Assembly (NCBI GenBank): GCA_049594615.1
Contig: JBMYJR010000008.1
Span: 1 to 64,000, forward strand
Length of the DNA stretch: 64,000 bases
From: CAXPZW01 sp049594615
GTDB lineage: Bacteria; Bacteroidota; Bacteroidia; Flavobacteriales_D; Sanyastnellaceae
Direction of reading: 5' to 3'
The notes beneath the pieces are model-generated. The model was not told the origin of the DNA. It made no database searches and saw only the letters and a list, made by a program, of their open reading frames with translations. The translations under genes were made by a program, and so were the position numbers. This document shows positions 51,201 to 60,026 of the stretch, one piece after another. The number at the start of each line of letters is the position of its first letter. Positions within the stretch are counted from its first letter, which is position 1.

Positions 51201-52127
51201 TTAGTTCAGCACTTCCTGCACCACCGGCAACAACGCTGCGTTCAGCTTGGCCACGCCGTTTTGGTTGAGGTGGCGGTCGTCATAGAAATCGAGGGAATCG
51301 CTCAGGGCCAGGCGTCCGTTATAATTGATGTAGGTGGTGTAGGTGGCAAACAGACTGTCCATCTCCGCATTGTTCGTGAATGAATCTCGGAAGCCCGATG
51401 CAAGCGGTGTTTGCACAAAAAGCACCCCGGCGCCGTGCTGCGCGCACAAGTCAAGAATGTCTTGTAAGGCCTGTTTTTGAAGCGGCTCAATGGTGTACGC
51501 CTTTGTAGGATACGATTTGGGCGAATTGAACAGCAATGCTTTTTCGGTATAACCGCCGGGAATGTAAGTTTCGTTGCCTCGGGTCAGCGGTTCGGCAAAG
51601 TCGTCGTCAAGCCCCAACCCTTGGCGGATCCCAGTGTACCAGAGGGTGTTCCACACCATGAGGTGATCCACGTCAGAAGCCATTTGCCATACGTGGCGAT
51701 CAAGTTTGTCGTTAGAGATCACGCCCACCGCGGATTCCTGGCCACCGAAGGTCATCATTTCCGGCGCCACTTCTAAGACCACAAGTCTGGGCGAGAGCTG
51801 GTCCATGTACCGCTGCAGCAGCATGCGGGTCTGGATGGGCGATTGGGAACTCGACCCCATGTTGAAGACGTTCAACCCCGCAGCAGTGTATGGGCGCGTG
51901 TCAAACCCACGGTAGGCGTGCGAACTGCCCACAAACAGTACATCCAAGTCATGTCGGGTCTTGACCTCCTGCATGCGCGAGTGCATGAAGCCGTAGCTGC
52001 CCAGCTTGTACTTCAGGTTGCTGCGCAAGGCGTGGGGTTGGTTGGCACCGTACACCAACAAGAGCACACTGTACCCCAGCAGCGCCACCAGCGCAAAGCC
52101 TGCCAACCGTTTTAGAAATCCGCCCAT
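51201..52127 (-). CDS. SGNH-hydrolase-like partner of the MBOAT acyltransferase
   Basis: 308 residues. N-terminal membrane anchor (about 6-27), then a SGNH/AlgX-like domain: VLFVGSSHAYRGFD carries the catalytic Ser (67-76 region), and DDRHLNQNG near the C-terminus supplies Asp and His. Such proteins transfer acetyl groups delivered by the MBOAT onto a polysaccharide in the periplasm. The TGA of the MBOAT overlaps its ATG, giving strong coupling. I start at 52127 accordingly. Confidence 0.82.
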   Translation of the reverse strand: MGGFLKRLAGFALVALLGYSVLLLVYGANQPHALRSNLKYKLGSYGFMHSRMQEVKTRHDLDVLFVGSSHAYRGFDTRPYTAAGLNVFNMGSSSQSPIQTRMLLQRYMDQLSPRLVVLEVAPEMMTFGGQESAVGVISNDKLDRHVWQMASDVDHLMVWNTLWYTGIRQGLGLDDDFAEPLTRGNETYIPGGYTEKALLFNSPKSYPTKAYTIEPLQKQALQDILDLCAQHGAGVLFVQTPLASGFRDSFTNNAEMDSLFATYTTYINYNGRLALSDSLDFYDDRHLNQNGVAKLNAALLPVVQEVLN

Positions 52128-53572
52128 CAGAATTGGAAGTAAATAAAGGTGATGTCTCCCACACGCATGAACATGGAAATGAAGAATAAGATGAGCACGT
52201 AACCGCCCCAACGCGCCGCGGTAGGCAGCTTTTGCTTCCACACTTGCAAGCCGTGTTGGCCGCGGCGTCCAAACCACTCCACCAGCACCATAAACACAAT
52301 CATCAGCGCCGTTGCGGTAGGATTGGGAAAAGACGAAAAGTCGATGTGCCCCCACTCCTTGAACGTGGTTAATCCATCAAAGTATTCGCCGGCTTTGCCC
52401 AGGGAACTGGCACGGAAGAACACCCACGCCAAACACACCACCACAAAGGTGCCGAGCATGCGGAGCCACTCGTGCCAACGTGGGAATCCATCTTGACCAA
52501 TCACCCCCAAGTACTTGCGGTTGCGCCCACCAAGCAACAGCGGCAAAAAGCACAGCGCATGCACCAATCCCCAGATCACAAAGGTCCAGTTGGCCCCGTG
52601 CCAAAAGCCGCTGACTAGAAAAATAATAAAGGTGTTACGCACCACCTTGGCTTTGCTCACCCGGCTTCCGCCCAACGGGATGTACACGTAGTCACGAAAC
52701 CACGTACTGAGGCTGATGTGCCAGCGCCGCCAGAATTCAGCAATGTCTCGTGAGAAGTACGGGAAGGCGAAATTCTGCTTGAGCTCAAACCCAAACAGCT
52801 TGGCCGTACCAATGGCCATGTCCGAATAGCCCGAGAAGTCCCCGTATATCTGCAAGGCAAAGAACACCGCTCCGAGGGCCAGCATGGCCCCAGAATACTC
52901 GTGGGGCCAGCCAAACATGGCGTCCGCAAACCGCGCGCAATTGTCGGCAATCACCACTTTTTTGAACAGCCCCCAAAGCATCTGACGCAGTCCATCTGCT
53001 GCTGCCTGGGCGTCAAAGGTGCGCTGACGGCCAAATTGCGGCAACAGGTTGGACGCGCGCTCAATGGGCCCGGCCACCAGTTGGGGAAAGAAGCTCACGT
53101 ACGCTCCAAAGGCCACCAAATTCTTTTCGGGCGCGAGGGTGCGGCGGTACACATCAATGGTGTAGCTCAGGGTTTGGAAAGTATAGAAGGAGATTCCAAC
53201 GGGCAGGACCCACCCGAGTGTGGCCGGCTCGATTTCGGCGCCAAACCAGGTGAAGGCCTCGGTAAAGCTCTCCACAAAAAAGTCGTAGTACTTGAAAAAG
53301 CCGAGCAGCCCCAGGTTGGCCGTCAAGCTCACCGCCAGCAGCCCTTTTCGCCTGCGCGGATCTTCCACCCGGCCCAACGCACTGGCCACGGCAAAGTCGA
53401 TTCCTGTACTGACCACAATCAGCGACAAAAAGCGCCAATCCCACCACCCGTAAAACACGTAACTGGCGGCCAGCACCAGCAGGTTCTGCCATTTCCAGCG
53501 CCGTGGAATCGCCCAATACAGGGCAAACACCACCACCAGAAATACCGCAAAGTCAATGGAGTTGAAGAGCAT
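52127..53572 (-). CDS. AlgI-like MBOAT O-acyltransferase
   Basis: 481 residues. Starts MLFNSIDFAVFLVVVFALYW, the typical N-terminus of this family; about ten helices; active-site His in FLVSGFWHGANWTFVIWGLVH, with YSDMAIGTAKLFGF upstream. Moves acetyl (acyl) groups across the inner membrane for exopolysaccharide O-acetylation. The downstream gene encodes the likely periplasmic transferase. A longer frame starts 6 codons upstream; MLFNS is preferred. The polysaccharide target is not encoded here. Confidence 0.92.
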   Translation of the reverse strand: MLFNSIDFAVFLVVVFALYWAIPRRWKWQNLLVLAASYVFYGWWDWRFLSLIVVSTGIDFAVASALGRVEDPRRRKGLLAVSLTANLGLLGFFKYYDFFVESFTEAFTWFGAEIEPATLGWVLPVGISFYTFQTLSYTIDVYRRTLAPEKNLVAFGAYVSFFPQLVAGPIERASNLLPQFGRQRTFDAQAAADGLRQMLWGLFKKVVIADNCARFADAMFGWPHEYSGAMLALGAVFFALQIYGDFSGYSDMAIGTAKLFGFELKQNFAFPYFSRDIAEFWRRWHISLSTWFRDYVYIPLGGSRVSKAKVVRNTFIIFLVSGFWHGANWTFVIWGLVHALCFLPLLLGGRNRKYLGVIGQDGFPRWHEWLRMLGTFVVVCLAWVFFRASSLGKAGEYFDGLTTFKEWGHIDFSSFPNPTATALMIVFMVLVEWFGRRGQHGLQVWKQKLPTAARWGGYVLILFFISMFMRVGDITFIYFQF

Positions 53573-53624
53573 GCGGCGGTGAAAATACAAGGATTAACCT
53601 CCGATCACCTCGCTGCAGTTGGGA

Positions 53625-54902
53625 CTACACCTGCTCCACTCCCAACCAAAGCTCCCGAAACGCCCCTTCCTTGTCGTACATCTCGGCCTGGCGGGCGGTG
53701 TTGAACTTGCGGTTGGGACGCGGATCGTTGCCCACGCCGGCCACGTAAATCCAGTTGCCGTAGTTGCTGGCAGGGTCGTAGTCCAGCAGCGCGGATTCAA
53801 ACCAGGAAGCTCCCTGGCGCCAATCCAGCCCCATGTCGTGCACCAGGTAGCTCGCCACGTTTTGACGGCCGCGGTTGCTCATCCAACCGGTGTGCATGAG
53901 CTCACGCATGTTGGCGTCCACAAAGGCGTCCCCGGTTTCGCCGTGGATCCATTTCTCGAGTTTGCGGGCGTGCTTGAGCCCTGGCTTGCGCTGGGCCTTG
54001 ATGCCCGACGGCCAAAAGATGCGGTCGCCGTATTTGAGCGCCACAAACTTGAAGTAGTCACGCCAAATGAGTTCGAAGATGAGCCAGTAGGTGCTCTGGT
54101 TTTTGACCACCTCTTGCTCGTAATGCTGCACTTCCCAGTAGATCTCCCGGGGCGACAGACTGCCGTTGGCCAGCCACGGGCTGAGTTTGGCGGAGTAATC
54201 CGGGCCAATGAGCCCGTTGCGCGTGTGCTTGTATTCGCTCAGGGCCTCCGTATTCCAGAAGTAGTGGTCGATGCGGTCCCAGCCCGCTTGACTGCCTCCT
54301 TTGAACGCCAGCGCTGCGCGTGGATCGGCAGCGGCATGCTCGAGGCCAAAGTCTTCCAGCTTAGGAACGCTGCACGCAGGTGCATCGGCAAAGTGCACGT
54401 CTTCGGGCAACTCCACAATCGGGCGCACCTTGGCACGCTTTTCACAGGCCTTGCGGAATTCGGTGAAGATGTCTGGAATATCTTCCACGGCCATGGGCAC
54501 ATCTTCGGGATGGAACAAGGTGCTGCCGTGCTCCAGGTGGAGCTTGAGTTGGCGTGCAACGGCTTCTTCCAGATCTACCTCTTCACGCGTGTACTCGGCT
54601 TGGGCAAAAACGTTGGAGGCATTCCACTCGTCGGCCAGTTCTGGGAGGATGGCCTCGGGCAAGCCCGTACGGATGACCAATTGGCCGCCCGCTTCTTCCA
54701 ACTGGGTTTGTAAATCACGCACAGATTCGAGCAGGAATTGGGTGCGGTAGGAGCCGGTTTTGATGTGTCCCCACTCGTCGGCCTGCCAACAGCGAGTATC
54801 AAAGATGTAAACCGGCAACACGTCTTCCCCTGAAGCCAGTGCACGCACCAACCCGGGGTTGTCATTCAAGCGCAAATCGTTGCGAAACCAATAGAGTACC
54901 AT
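53625..54902 (-). CDS. Cryptochrome DASH / photolyase-family flavoprotein
   Basis: 425 residues. N-terminal Rossmann-like photolyase domain (LYWFRNDLRLNDNPGLVRAL) binds the antenna; C-terminal FAD domain with SKLSPWLANGSLSPREIYWE, IFELIWRDYFKFVALKYG, WMSNRGRQNVASYL and YDPASNYGNWIYVAGVGNDP, the CRY-DASH pattern. These repair cyclobutane dimers in single-stranded DNA or sense blue light. Separated by 141 bp from the (6-4)-type gene upstream on the same strand. Confidence 0.93.
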   Translation of the reverse strand: MVLYWFRNDLRLNDNPGLVRALASGEDVLPVYIFDTRCWQADEWGHIKTGSYRTQFLLESVRDLQTQLEEAGGQLVIRTGLPEAILPELADEWNASNVFAQAEYTREEVDLEEAVARQLKLHLEHGSTLFHPEDVPMAVEDIPDIFTEFRKACEKRAKVRPIVELPEDVHFADAPACSVPKLEDFGLEHAAADPRAALAFKGGSQAGWDRIDHYFWNTEALSEYKHTRNGLIGPDYSAKLSPWLANGSLSPREIYWEVQHYEQEVVKNQSTYWLIFELIWRDYFKFVALKYGDRIFWPSGIKAQRKPGLKHARKLEKWIHGETGDAFVDANMRELMHTGWMSNRGRQNVASYLVHDMGLDWRQGASWFESALLDYDPASNYGNWIYVAGVGNDPRPNRKFNTARQAEMYDKEGAFRELWLGVEQV

Positions 54903-55043
54903 GCCTTATCCAACAGGCTGTAGGCGCGCATGTTCGAGTCAAACGCACGTGAAAGGCAAATGCCGAAGTCGTTCGACTACAAGGGCCTCGCTTTGTGCTT
55001 GGCGGATGAAAAAAGGACGCGCCTGTTTAAGTGTAGCTAAAGG

Positions 55044-56585
55044 CTAGAGCTGTTCCAGCCTGGCCAATACGTGCTCGGCATGTTCAATAAGGGCGTGTTG
55101 CTTCTCTCCATCCATCTTGTCCCAGGTTCGGTACATCATGCCAATGCGTGGGTTGCGCTGCAGCTTCTCACGGTTTCGAGCGTAGAAATGCCAATAGAGG
55201 CTGTTGAACGGACACGCGTTCTCCCCTGTTTTGATCGACTTGTCGTAGCTGCACTGGTTGCAGTAGTCGCCCATTTTATGGATGTAATTGGCCGAGGACA
55301 CGTAGGGCTTGCTGCCCACGATTCCACCGTCGGCAAACTGGCTCATGCCGCGGGTGTTGGTGATTTCCACCCATTCGATGGCGTCCACGTAAATGCCCAG
55401 GTACCAGGCGTCCACCTCGTCAGGATGAATGCCGGCGAGCAGCGCAAAATTCCCGGTGACCATCAAGCGCTGAATGTGGTGTGCGTAACCGTACTCGAGG
55501 CTCTGCCCTATGGTGTGAGACAAGCAGCGCATGTTGGTATTGCCGTCCCAGAACCATCCGGGAAGCGGCCGCTCGTGGTTGAAGAAGTTGAGCGAAGCGT
55601 AGTCCGGCATCTTCTCCCAATAAATACCGCGCATGTATTCCCGCCAGCCGAGCACCTGGCGGATGTATCCTTCGGCTTGGGCGATGGTCACGCGGCCCGG
55701 GTCCTCCCGCCAGGCGTGCTCTACCGGACGAATCACCTCCAAGGGATGGATCAATTTGGCGTTCATCACAAAGGAGATGCGCGAGTGAAACAAGCTCCAA
55801 TCACGGGTGGTCATGGCGTCTTGGTATTTGCCAAAGTCCGGGAGTAAGTGGTCCACAAAATGTTGCAGCAGAGTCAAGCCTTCTTCCCGCGTGACCGGCC
55901 AGAGGAAGCGTTTGGCATCCACGGTGCCAATGGTGCTCACCCCATGTTGTTCGAGCATCTCCACCACATCTGTTACATCGCGGGTGAAGGCCTTAGCGGC
56001 AGGCAATTCGGCTTTAGCGGGGAGTTTTTTGCGGTTGTCCGCATCGTAGTTCCACTGGCCTGTGGCGGGGTTCTTGCCGTCCATGAGCACGCCGTAGCGC
56101 TTGCGCATGTCACGGTAGAAGTTCTCCATGAGGTACATCTTCTTGCCGCGGAAGAAGTCACCCAAGTGGGTGCGTGTGGTCAGGAAATGTTCAGTATCGG
56201 CCACTTCACAGGGCAAACCCAACGTATCCTGCAGCCCACGCAGCTGCTCATCAAGGCGGTATTCGTCAGGGAGTTGGTAGGCCCATGAGGTGGCGCCCGT
56301 TTCGGCGATAACGGCTTGGAGGTTGCCCACGATGGTTTGGGTGTTCTTGGGGTTGTCCAACGTGAGGTAATGCACGCGGTGACCGGCTGCTTTGAGGTGA
56401 CTTGCAAAGCCGCGCATGGCCAGAAAGAAGCTGATCACTTTTTGGACGTGGTGCTTGGCGTAGTCGGTCTCTTGGCGCATTTCGGCCAAAAGGTAAACCA
56501 CGTCGTCGTCCACGGCTTCGTACCAGGAATGCTGGTGGTTGAGTTGGTCGCCGAGGACCAGGCGAATTTCGCGTGCAGGGTTCAT
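55044..56585 (-). CDS. Iron-sulfur bacterial cryptochrome/photolyase ((6-4) photolyase type)
   Basis: 513 residues. Opens REIRLVLGDQLNHQHSW, typical of the FeS-BCP class. Four Fe-S cysteines at 354, 442, 445 and 458 (NMRCLSHTIGQ, YCNQCSYD, ENACPFN), the same spacing as in Agrobacterium PhrB. FAD-binding segments LGWREYMRGIYWEKMPDYAS and FNSLYWHFYARN. Family members repair (6-4) photoproducts. Its ATG overlaps the stop of the DUF2256 gene (ATGA). Confidence 0.94.
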   Translation of the reverse strand: MNPAREIRLVLGDQLNHQHSWYEAVDDDVVYLLAEMRQETDYAKHHVQKVISFFLAMRGFASHLKAAGHRVHYLTLDNPKNTQTIVGNLQAVIAETGATSWAYQLPDEYRLDEQLRGLQDTLGLPCEVADTEHFLTTRTHLGDFFRGKKMYLMENFYRDMRKRYGVLMDGKNPATGQWNYDADNRKKLPAKAELPAAKAFTRDVTDVVEMLEQHGVSTIGTVDAKRFLWPVTREEGLTLLQHFVDHLLPDFGKYQDAMTTRDWSLFHSRISFVMNAKLIHPLEVIRPVEHAWREDPGRVTIAQAEGYIRQVLGWREYMRGIYWEKMPDYASLNFFNHERPLPGWFWDGNTNMRCLSHTIGQSLEYGYAHHIQRLMVTGNFALLAGIHPDEVDAWYLGIYVDAIEWVEITNTRGMSQFADGGIVGSKPYVSSANYIHKMGDYCNQCSYDKSIKTGENACPFNSLYWHFYARNREKLQRNPRIGMMYRTWDKMDGEKQHALIEHAEHVLARLEQL

Positions 56586-56731
56586 GTTCGTTGGGATTTG
56601 GCAGTGCGGCGGCAGCGTTCAGAGCAGTACTTGACCTGCTCCCAGTCGCGCGCCCACTTCTTGCGCCAAGTGAAGGGCTTGGCGCAGTGCACGCAGGTCT
56701 TGGTGGGCAGATGGGGCTTGGAGTGGGCCAT
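56582..56731 (-). CDS. DUF2256-type 49-residue zinc-ribbon-like protein
   Basis: MAHSKPHLPTKTCVHCAKPF, then WRKKWARDWEQVKYCSERCR. Two CxxC-type pairs (CVHC, CSERC with CxxxC spacing) form a Cys4 site. DUF2256 genes occur next to photolyases in Bacteroidota and other bacteria; the function is unknown. The overlap with the FeS photolyase start (56582-56585) supports translation. It follows the photolyase stop by 4 bp. Confidence 0.85.
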   Translation of the reverse strand: MAHSKPHLPTKTCVHCAKPFTWRKKWARDWEQVKYCSERCRRTAKSQRT

Positions 56732-56735
56732 AACG

Positions 56736-58196
56736 TCAGGGCATGCGGGGTCCAGGGTTCACATGGGTGGCCAGCAAACGCATGCCTTCGCGGCGGACCG
56801 CTTCGGATTCGCGGATGGCCCACATCTTCTCGCGGGCAGCGGCCATACTGGCTTGCAGGGGGACGATGGGCGCTGGATAGTCTTCGCCCAACTGAAAGGG
56901 AATCAACGCCGCTTCTAACGGAGGAATGGTCCAGGGCTCGTGGATCTGGTGGGGCAGCAAAGCACTCAATTCGGGCACCCACTCCCGGATGAAGTCGCCT
57001 TCGGGGTCTTGGTCTTGGGACTGCTTGACCGGGTTGTACATGCGCACGGTGTTGATGCCGGTCACCCCTGCCTGCATTTGCCATTGGGCGTAATGGATGC
57101 CCGGTTCAAAGTCCAGAAACAAGCTGGCCAAAAAGTCTGCGCCCGGCTTCCAGTGCTGGAAAAGCATGTGGGTCAAAAACGAGGCAAGCATGGAGCGCAT
57201 CCGAAAGTTGATGTAGCCCGTGGCGTGCAAGCAGCGCATGACGGCGTCGACCATCGGATAGCCTGTCTGGCCCTTTTTCCACGCTTCAAATAACTGCTCG
57301 TTCTCGTTGTATGTCAATGCATTGTAGCCACGATTGATGTGCTCAAATTCGTACCGGTCTTCGCTCTCGAACTTCTGGATGAAGTGCCCCTGCCAGCGCA
57401 ACCGGCTCTGGAAGTTTTGCCAGTTGAAGCGGTTGGGGCGGGCGACTTTTTCCTCCTCGGAGAAGTGGTATACCTCCCGCATGGAGATGTTGCCCCAGGC
57501 CAAATACGGACTCAACCGGCTGCAGTGCGAACGGCTTTCCCCCGGTTTGGAAATGGACTTCATGTAGCGTGGAATGCTGACCGAGGCAAAGCGGTGAAGT
57601 TCCTTCCACGCATGCTGCGCACCGCCCGGTTGGAATTGGGGATTGGGCTTGGACAAATGGATGGGTGCTGCAAAGCGCTGGAGCATCTGTTCGCTGAGTT
57701 CTACGCCTTGCAAGCGTCCGAGCTCAGGCTGCTCAAGCGGGCGGCGCATGACTTCGTACCACTGCTTCTTCCACACGTTGCGGCCCTGAAGCCCGCGAAT
57801 GACTGCGCCGTGCTGGTGTTCGTACCAGGTGATTCCCTGACGCTTAAACCAGCGCCCCATGGCTTTGTCCCGGTCGTAGGTGAGCCGGATTCCAATTTCT
57901 TGGTGGCTCAGCACCTGCTTGATGTCGTAGAACTGGAGGAGAGTTGTAAACACCTGCTCTGCTTCGCCGTGGAGCAGATAGACGGGCAGCCGTGGCTGGA
58001 CTTGATTCAGGGCGAAGACGCTTTCGGTGACAAAACGCCAATGGCGATCGTCGCTTTGAGGCACGGCCATCAAGCTCGGTTCGAGCAGGGCCAGAAAGAG
58101 TGTGGGAAGTCCAGAGGCTGTTGCCTGGACAAGGGGAGCGTGGTCGGTCCAGCGGAAATCGCGTTTGAACCACACCACTTGGACCGCGGGCCTCAC
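56736..58196 (-). CDS. Deoxyribodipyrimidine photolyase / cryptochrome family protein
   Basis: 486 residues starting GTG (VRPAVQVVWFKRDFRWTDHA). Photolyase N-domain and FAD domain: SRLSPYLAWGNISMREVYHF, RWQGHFIQKFESEDRYEFEH, GQTGYPMVDAVMRCLHATGY, INFRMRSMLASFLTHMLFQH, and MYNPVKQSQDQDPEGDFIREW. The long C-terminal tail (AAREKMWAIRESEAVRREG) is typical of a Bacteroidota-type class distinct from CRY-DASH. Likely a cyclobutane-dimer repair enzyme. GTGA overlap with the upstream gene. Confidence 0.92.
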   Translation of the reverse strand: MRPAVQVVWFKRDFRWTDHAPLVQATASGLPTLFLALLEPSLMAVPQSDDRHWRFVTESVFALNQVQPRLPVYLLHGEAEQVFTTLLQFYDIKQVLSHQEIGIRLTYDRDKAMGRWFKRQGITWYEHQHGAVIRGLQGRNVWKKQWYEVMRRPLEQPELGRLQGVELSEQMLQRFAAPIHLSKPNPQFQPGGAQHAWKELHRFASVSIPRYMKSISKPGESRSHCSRLSPYLAWGNISMREVYHFSEEEKVARPNRFNWQNFQSRLRWQGHFIQKFESEDRYEFEHINRGYNALTYNENEQLFEAWKKGQTGYPMVDAVMRCLHATGYINFRMRSMLASFLTHMLFQHWKPGADFLASLFLDFEPGIHYAQWQMQAGVTGINTVRMYNPVKQSQDQDPEGDFIREWVPELSALLPHQIHEPWTIPPLEAALIPFQLGEDYPAPIVPLQASMAAAREKMWAIRESEAVRREGMRLLATHVNPGPRMP

Positions 58197-58570
58197 AGCA
58201 TCACGGTGTTCTTCTCGATGAGGGCCTCGACGTCGCGCAGGACGGCTTTTTCGAGGTGATCGGTGTGGTCGAAGAAGAAATCCATTTCGTCGGTGGTGAG
58301 TACGCCTTGAACAATGCCGTACAATGCTTGGTGCACCAATTCATTTTCGCGGAGTAACACTTTGAGGAAACGCACCTTCTCCGTGGTTTTGTACAGGGAA
58401 AAATGCTTGCTCTTGCGATGCGCATAGCGCTTGAGAAACGACAACAGCACAGGCGTTTGCATTTGGATCACCGCTTTAAGGGTGTGGTCATAGAATTCCT
58501 TGGCGTCCTTGGGTGCGCTCGTTCCATTCCTGTTGGGACGAATGCGTGTCATTTCTTCATTGCGATCCAT
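58193..58570 (-). CDS. Unknown 125-residue protein heading the photolyase operon
   Basis: Contains ALKAVIQMQTPVLLSFLKRYAH-like helices (KAVIQMQTPVLLSFLKRYAH), KHFSLYKTTEKVRFLKVLLR and HTDHLEKAVLRDVEALIEKN. Predominantly alpha-helical, charged, no signal peptide, no membrane helix and no motif I recognise. It overlaps the photolyase GTG by 4 bp (GTGA), so it is translated as the first gene of the photorepair operon. A structural or regulatory role in photorepair is inferred only from position. An in-frame ATG at 58552 is an alternative start. Confidence 0.72.
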   Translation of the reverse strand: MDRNEEMTRIRPNRNGTSAPKDAKEFYDHTLKAVIQMQTPVLLSFLKRYAHRKSKHFSLYKTTEKVRFLKVLLRENELVHQALYGIVQGVLTTDEMDFFFDHTDHLEKAVLRDVEALIEKNTVML

Positions 58571-58669
58571 GCCGTGCGTGTTTCTCTATGAGAAAACCGT
58601 TGAAACGACACTTTGTTCGCGACGCAACTTTTTGGTCGCCGGGCTGTTGGACATGGAAAATTGCACCGC

Positions 58670-59350
58670 ATGCATTACCTCATAGTCGGCAGCTCTCACG
58701 GCATTGGAGCAGCGCTCGCCGAAACATTGCGCTCGGCCGGGCACACCGTCACCGGAATGAGCCGGACTCCGGGCGAAACCGCCGTAGACCACCACACCGC
58801 ACATGACGTGCTTAGCGAAGACTGGAGCACCGTTCCTGTGCCCGAATCACTGGACGGATTGGTTTATTGCCCCGGGTCGATCAACCTCAAGCCCTTTCGC
58901 GGTTTGAAGGACCAGCATTACCGTGACGACTTCGAAATCAATGTGGTCGGTGCAGCGCGGGCCTTGCGTCACTTTTTACCTGCGTTGAAAAAGGGCCAAT
59001 CGCCCGGCGTGGTGCTCTTCAGTACCGTAGCGGTCAACCAAGGCATGCCGTTCCACGCCTCGGTGGCTGCAGCCAAAGGTGCAGTAGAAGGCCTCACCAA
59101 ATCGTTAGCCGCCGAATTGGCGCCCACCATCCGCGTCAATTGCGTGGCCCCTTCCCTGACGAACACCCCGCTGGCAGAAGGACTGCTCAACAACGAGCGT
59201 AAGCAAGAATCGGCGAATGAACGCCACCCGCTCAAGCGTTTTGGTCAAAGCCAAGACCTTGCGCAAGCGGCCGCCTTCTTGCTGGAAAACACTTGGACCA
59301 CGGGCCAAATTCTCCACGTGGACGGCGGTCTTTCAACCGTGCGAACATGA
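58670..59350 (+). CDS. Short-chain dehydrogenase in the carotenoid/photorepair cluster
   Basis: 226 residues starting MHYLIVGSSHGIGAALAETL, Rossmann cofactor motif GSSHGIG. CPGSINLKPF marks the NNAG position; FSTVAVNQG with Ser is followed by HASVAAAKGA in which the usual YxxxK has become HxxxK. NCVAPSLTNTPLA is conserved. Such SDRs adjoin photolyase and carotenoid genes in many Bacteroidota; substrate unknown. Divergent from the photolyase operon across 99 bp. It overlaps the flavin reductase by 4 bp (ATGA). Confidence 0.88.
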   Translation: MHYLIVGSSHGIGAALAETLRSAGHTVTGMSRTPGETAVDHHTAHDVLSEDWSTVPVPESLDGLVYCPGSINLKPFRGLKDQHYRDDFEINVVGAARALRHFLPALKKGQSPGVVLFSTVAVNQGMPFHASVAAAKGAVEGLTKSLAAELAPTIRVNCVAPSLTNTPLAEGLLNNERKQESANERHPLKRFGQSQDLAQAAAFLLENTWTTGQILHVDGGLSTVRT

Positions 59351-60006
59351 AGCACTTTACCCGCGCAGACATCTTGGACCTTCCACAGCGCCATCGGGCC
59401 CGACTGATCAACAGCATCAGCGGATTCAAGAGCGCCAACCTGGTGGGCACCAAAAGCCCCGAAGGCTACGAGAACCTCAGCATTGTAAGTTCTGTGGTGC
59501 ATTTGGGGTCCAACCCCGCGTTGCTGGGCATGGTCATGCGCCCACCTTCGGTTCCAAGGCATACCTACGAAAACATCCTGTCCACCGAAACCTACACGCT
59601 CAACGCCATTCCAAAACAACTGGCCCGTGCAGCGCACCAAACAAGCGCACGCTACGACCAGGCGCAAAGCGAATTTGACGCCACCGAATTGGAAGCCGTT
59701 TACCGCGAAAACTGGACAGCTCCTTATGTGGGCGGCGCACCGATACAGTTGGGCATGCGCTTGGTGGAGGACGTAGAAATCAAACACAACGGTACGCGCC
59801 TGATTATCGGAGCTGTGGAACACATCTATATGGTGGAAGGCATCCAACAGCCCGACGGGTTTGTGGATTTGGCCGGGGCTGGCGTGGTCAGTATCGGCGG
59901 CCTTGATGCTTACCATGTACCAGAGTTGGCCTTCCGCTTGAGCTATGCCAAGCCGGATGTGCCGTTGAAAACCCTTGCCTTGTCTGGGGCCTCGGACGTG
60001 GACTGA
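59347..60006 (+). CDS. Flavin reductase-like (FMN-binding split-barrel) protein
   Basis: 219 residues. Pattern of flavin reductase-like domains: RLINSISGFKSANLVGTKSP, NLSIVSSVVHLGSNPALLGM and TYTLNAIPKQLARAAHQTSA, with a later IGAVEHIYMV strand. These bind FMN and reduce flavin or use it as cofactor. Position between an SDR and carotenoid genes suggests a role in supplying reduced flavin or electrons, which is inference. The ATG overlaps the SDR stop (ATGA). Confidence 0.86.
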   Translation: MKHFTRADILDLPQRHRARLINSISGFKSANLVGTKSPEGYENLSIVSSVVHLGSNPALLGMVMRPPSVPRHTYENILSTETYTLNAIPKQLARAAHQTSARYDQAQSEFDATELEAVYRENWTAPYVGGAPIQLGMRLVEDVEIKHNGTRLIIGAVEHIYMVEGIQQPDGFVDLAGAGVVSIGGLDAYHVPELAFRLSYAKPDVPLKTLALSGASDVD

Positions 60007-60026
60007 GGGTGTACCTTTCGCAACAA

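Noticed and set aside
56266..57084. 272-codon minus-strand frame across the photolyase pair
   Set aside because: Out of frame with two well-supported photolyases and the DUF2256 gene; Arg/Pro-rich shadow.
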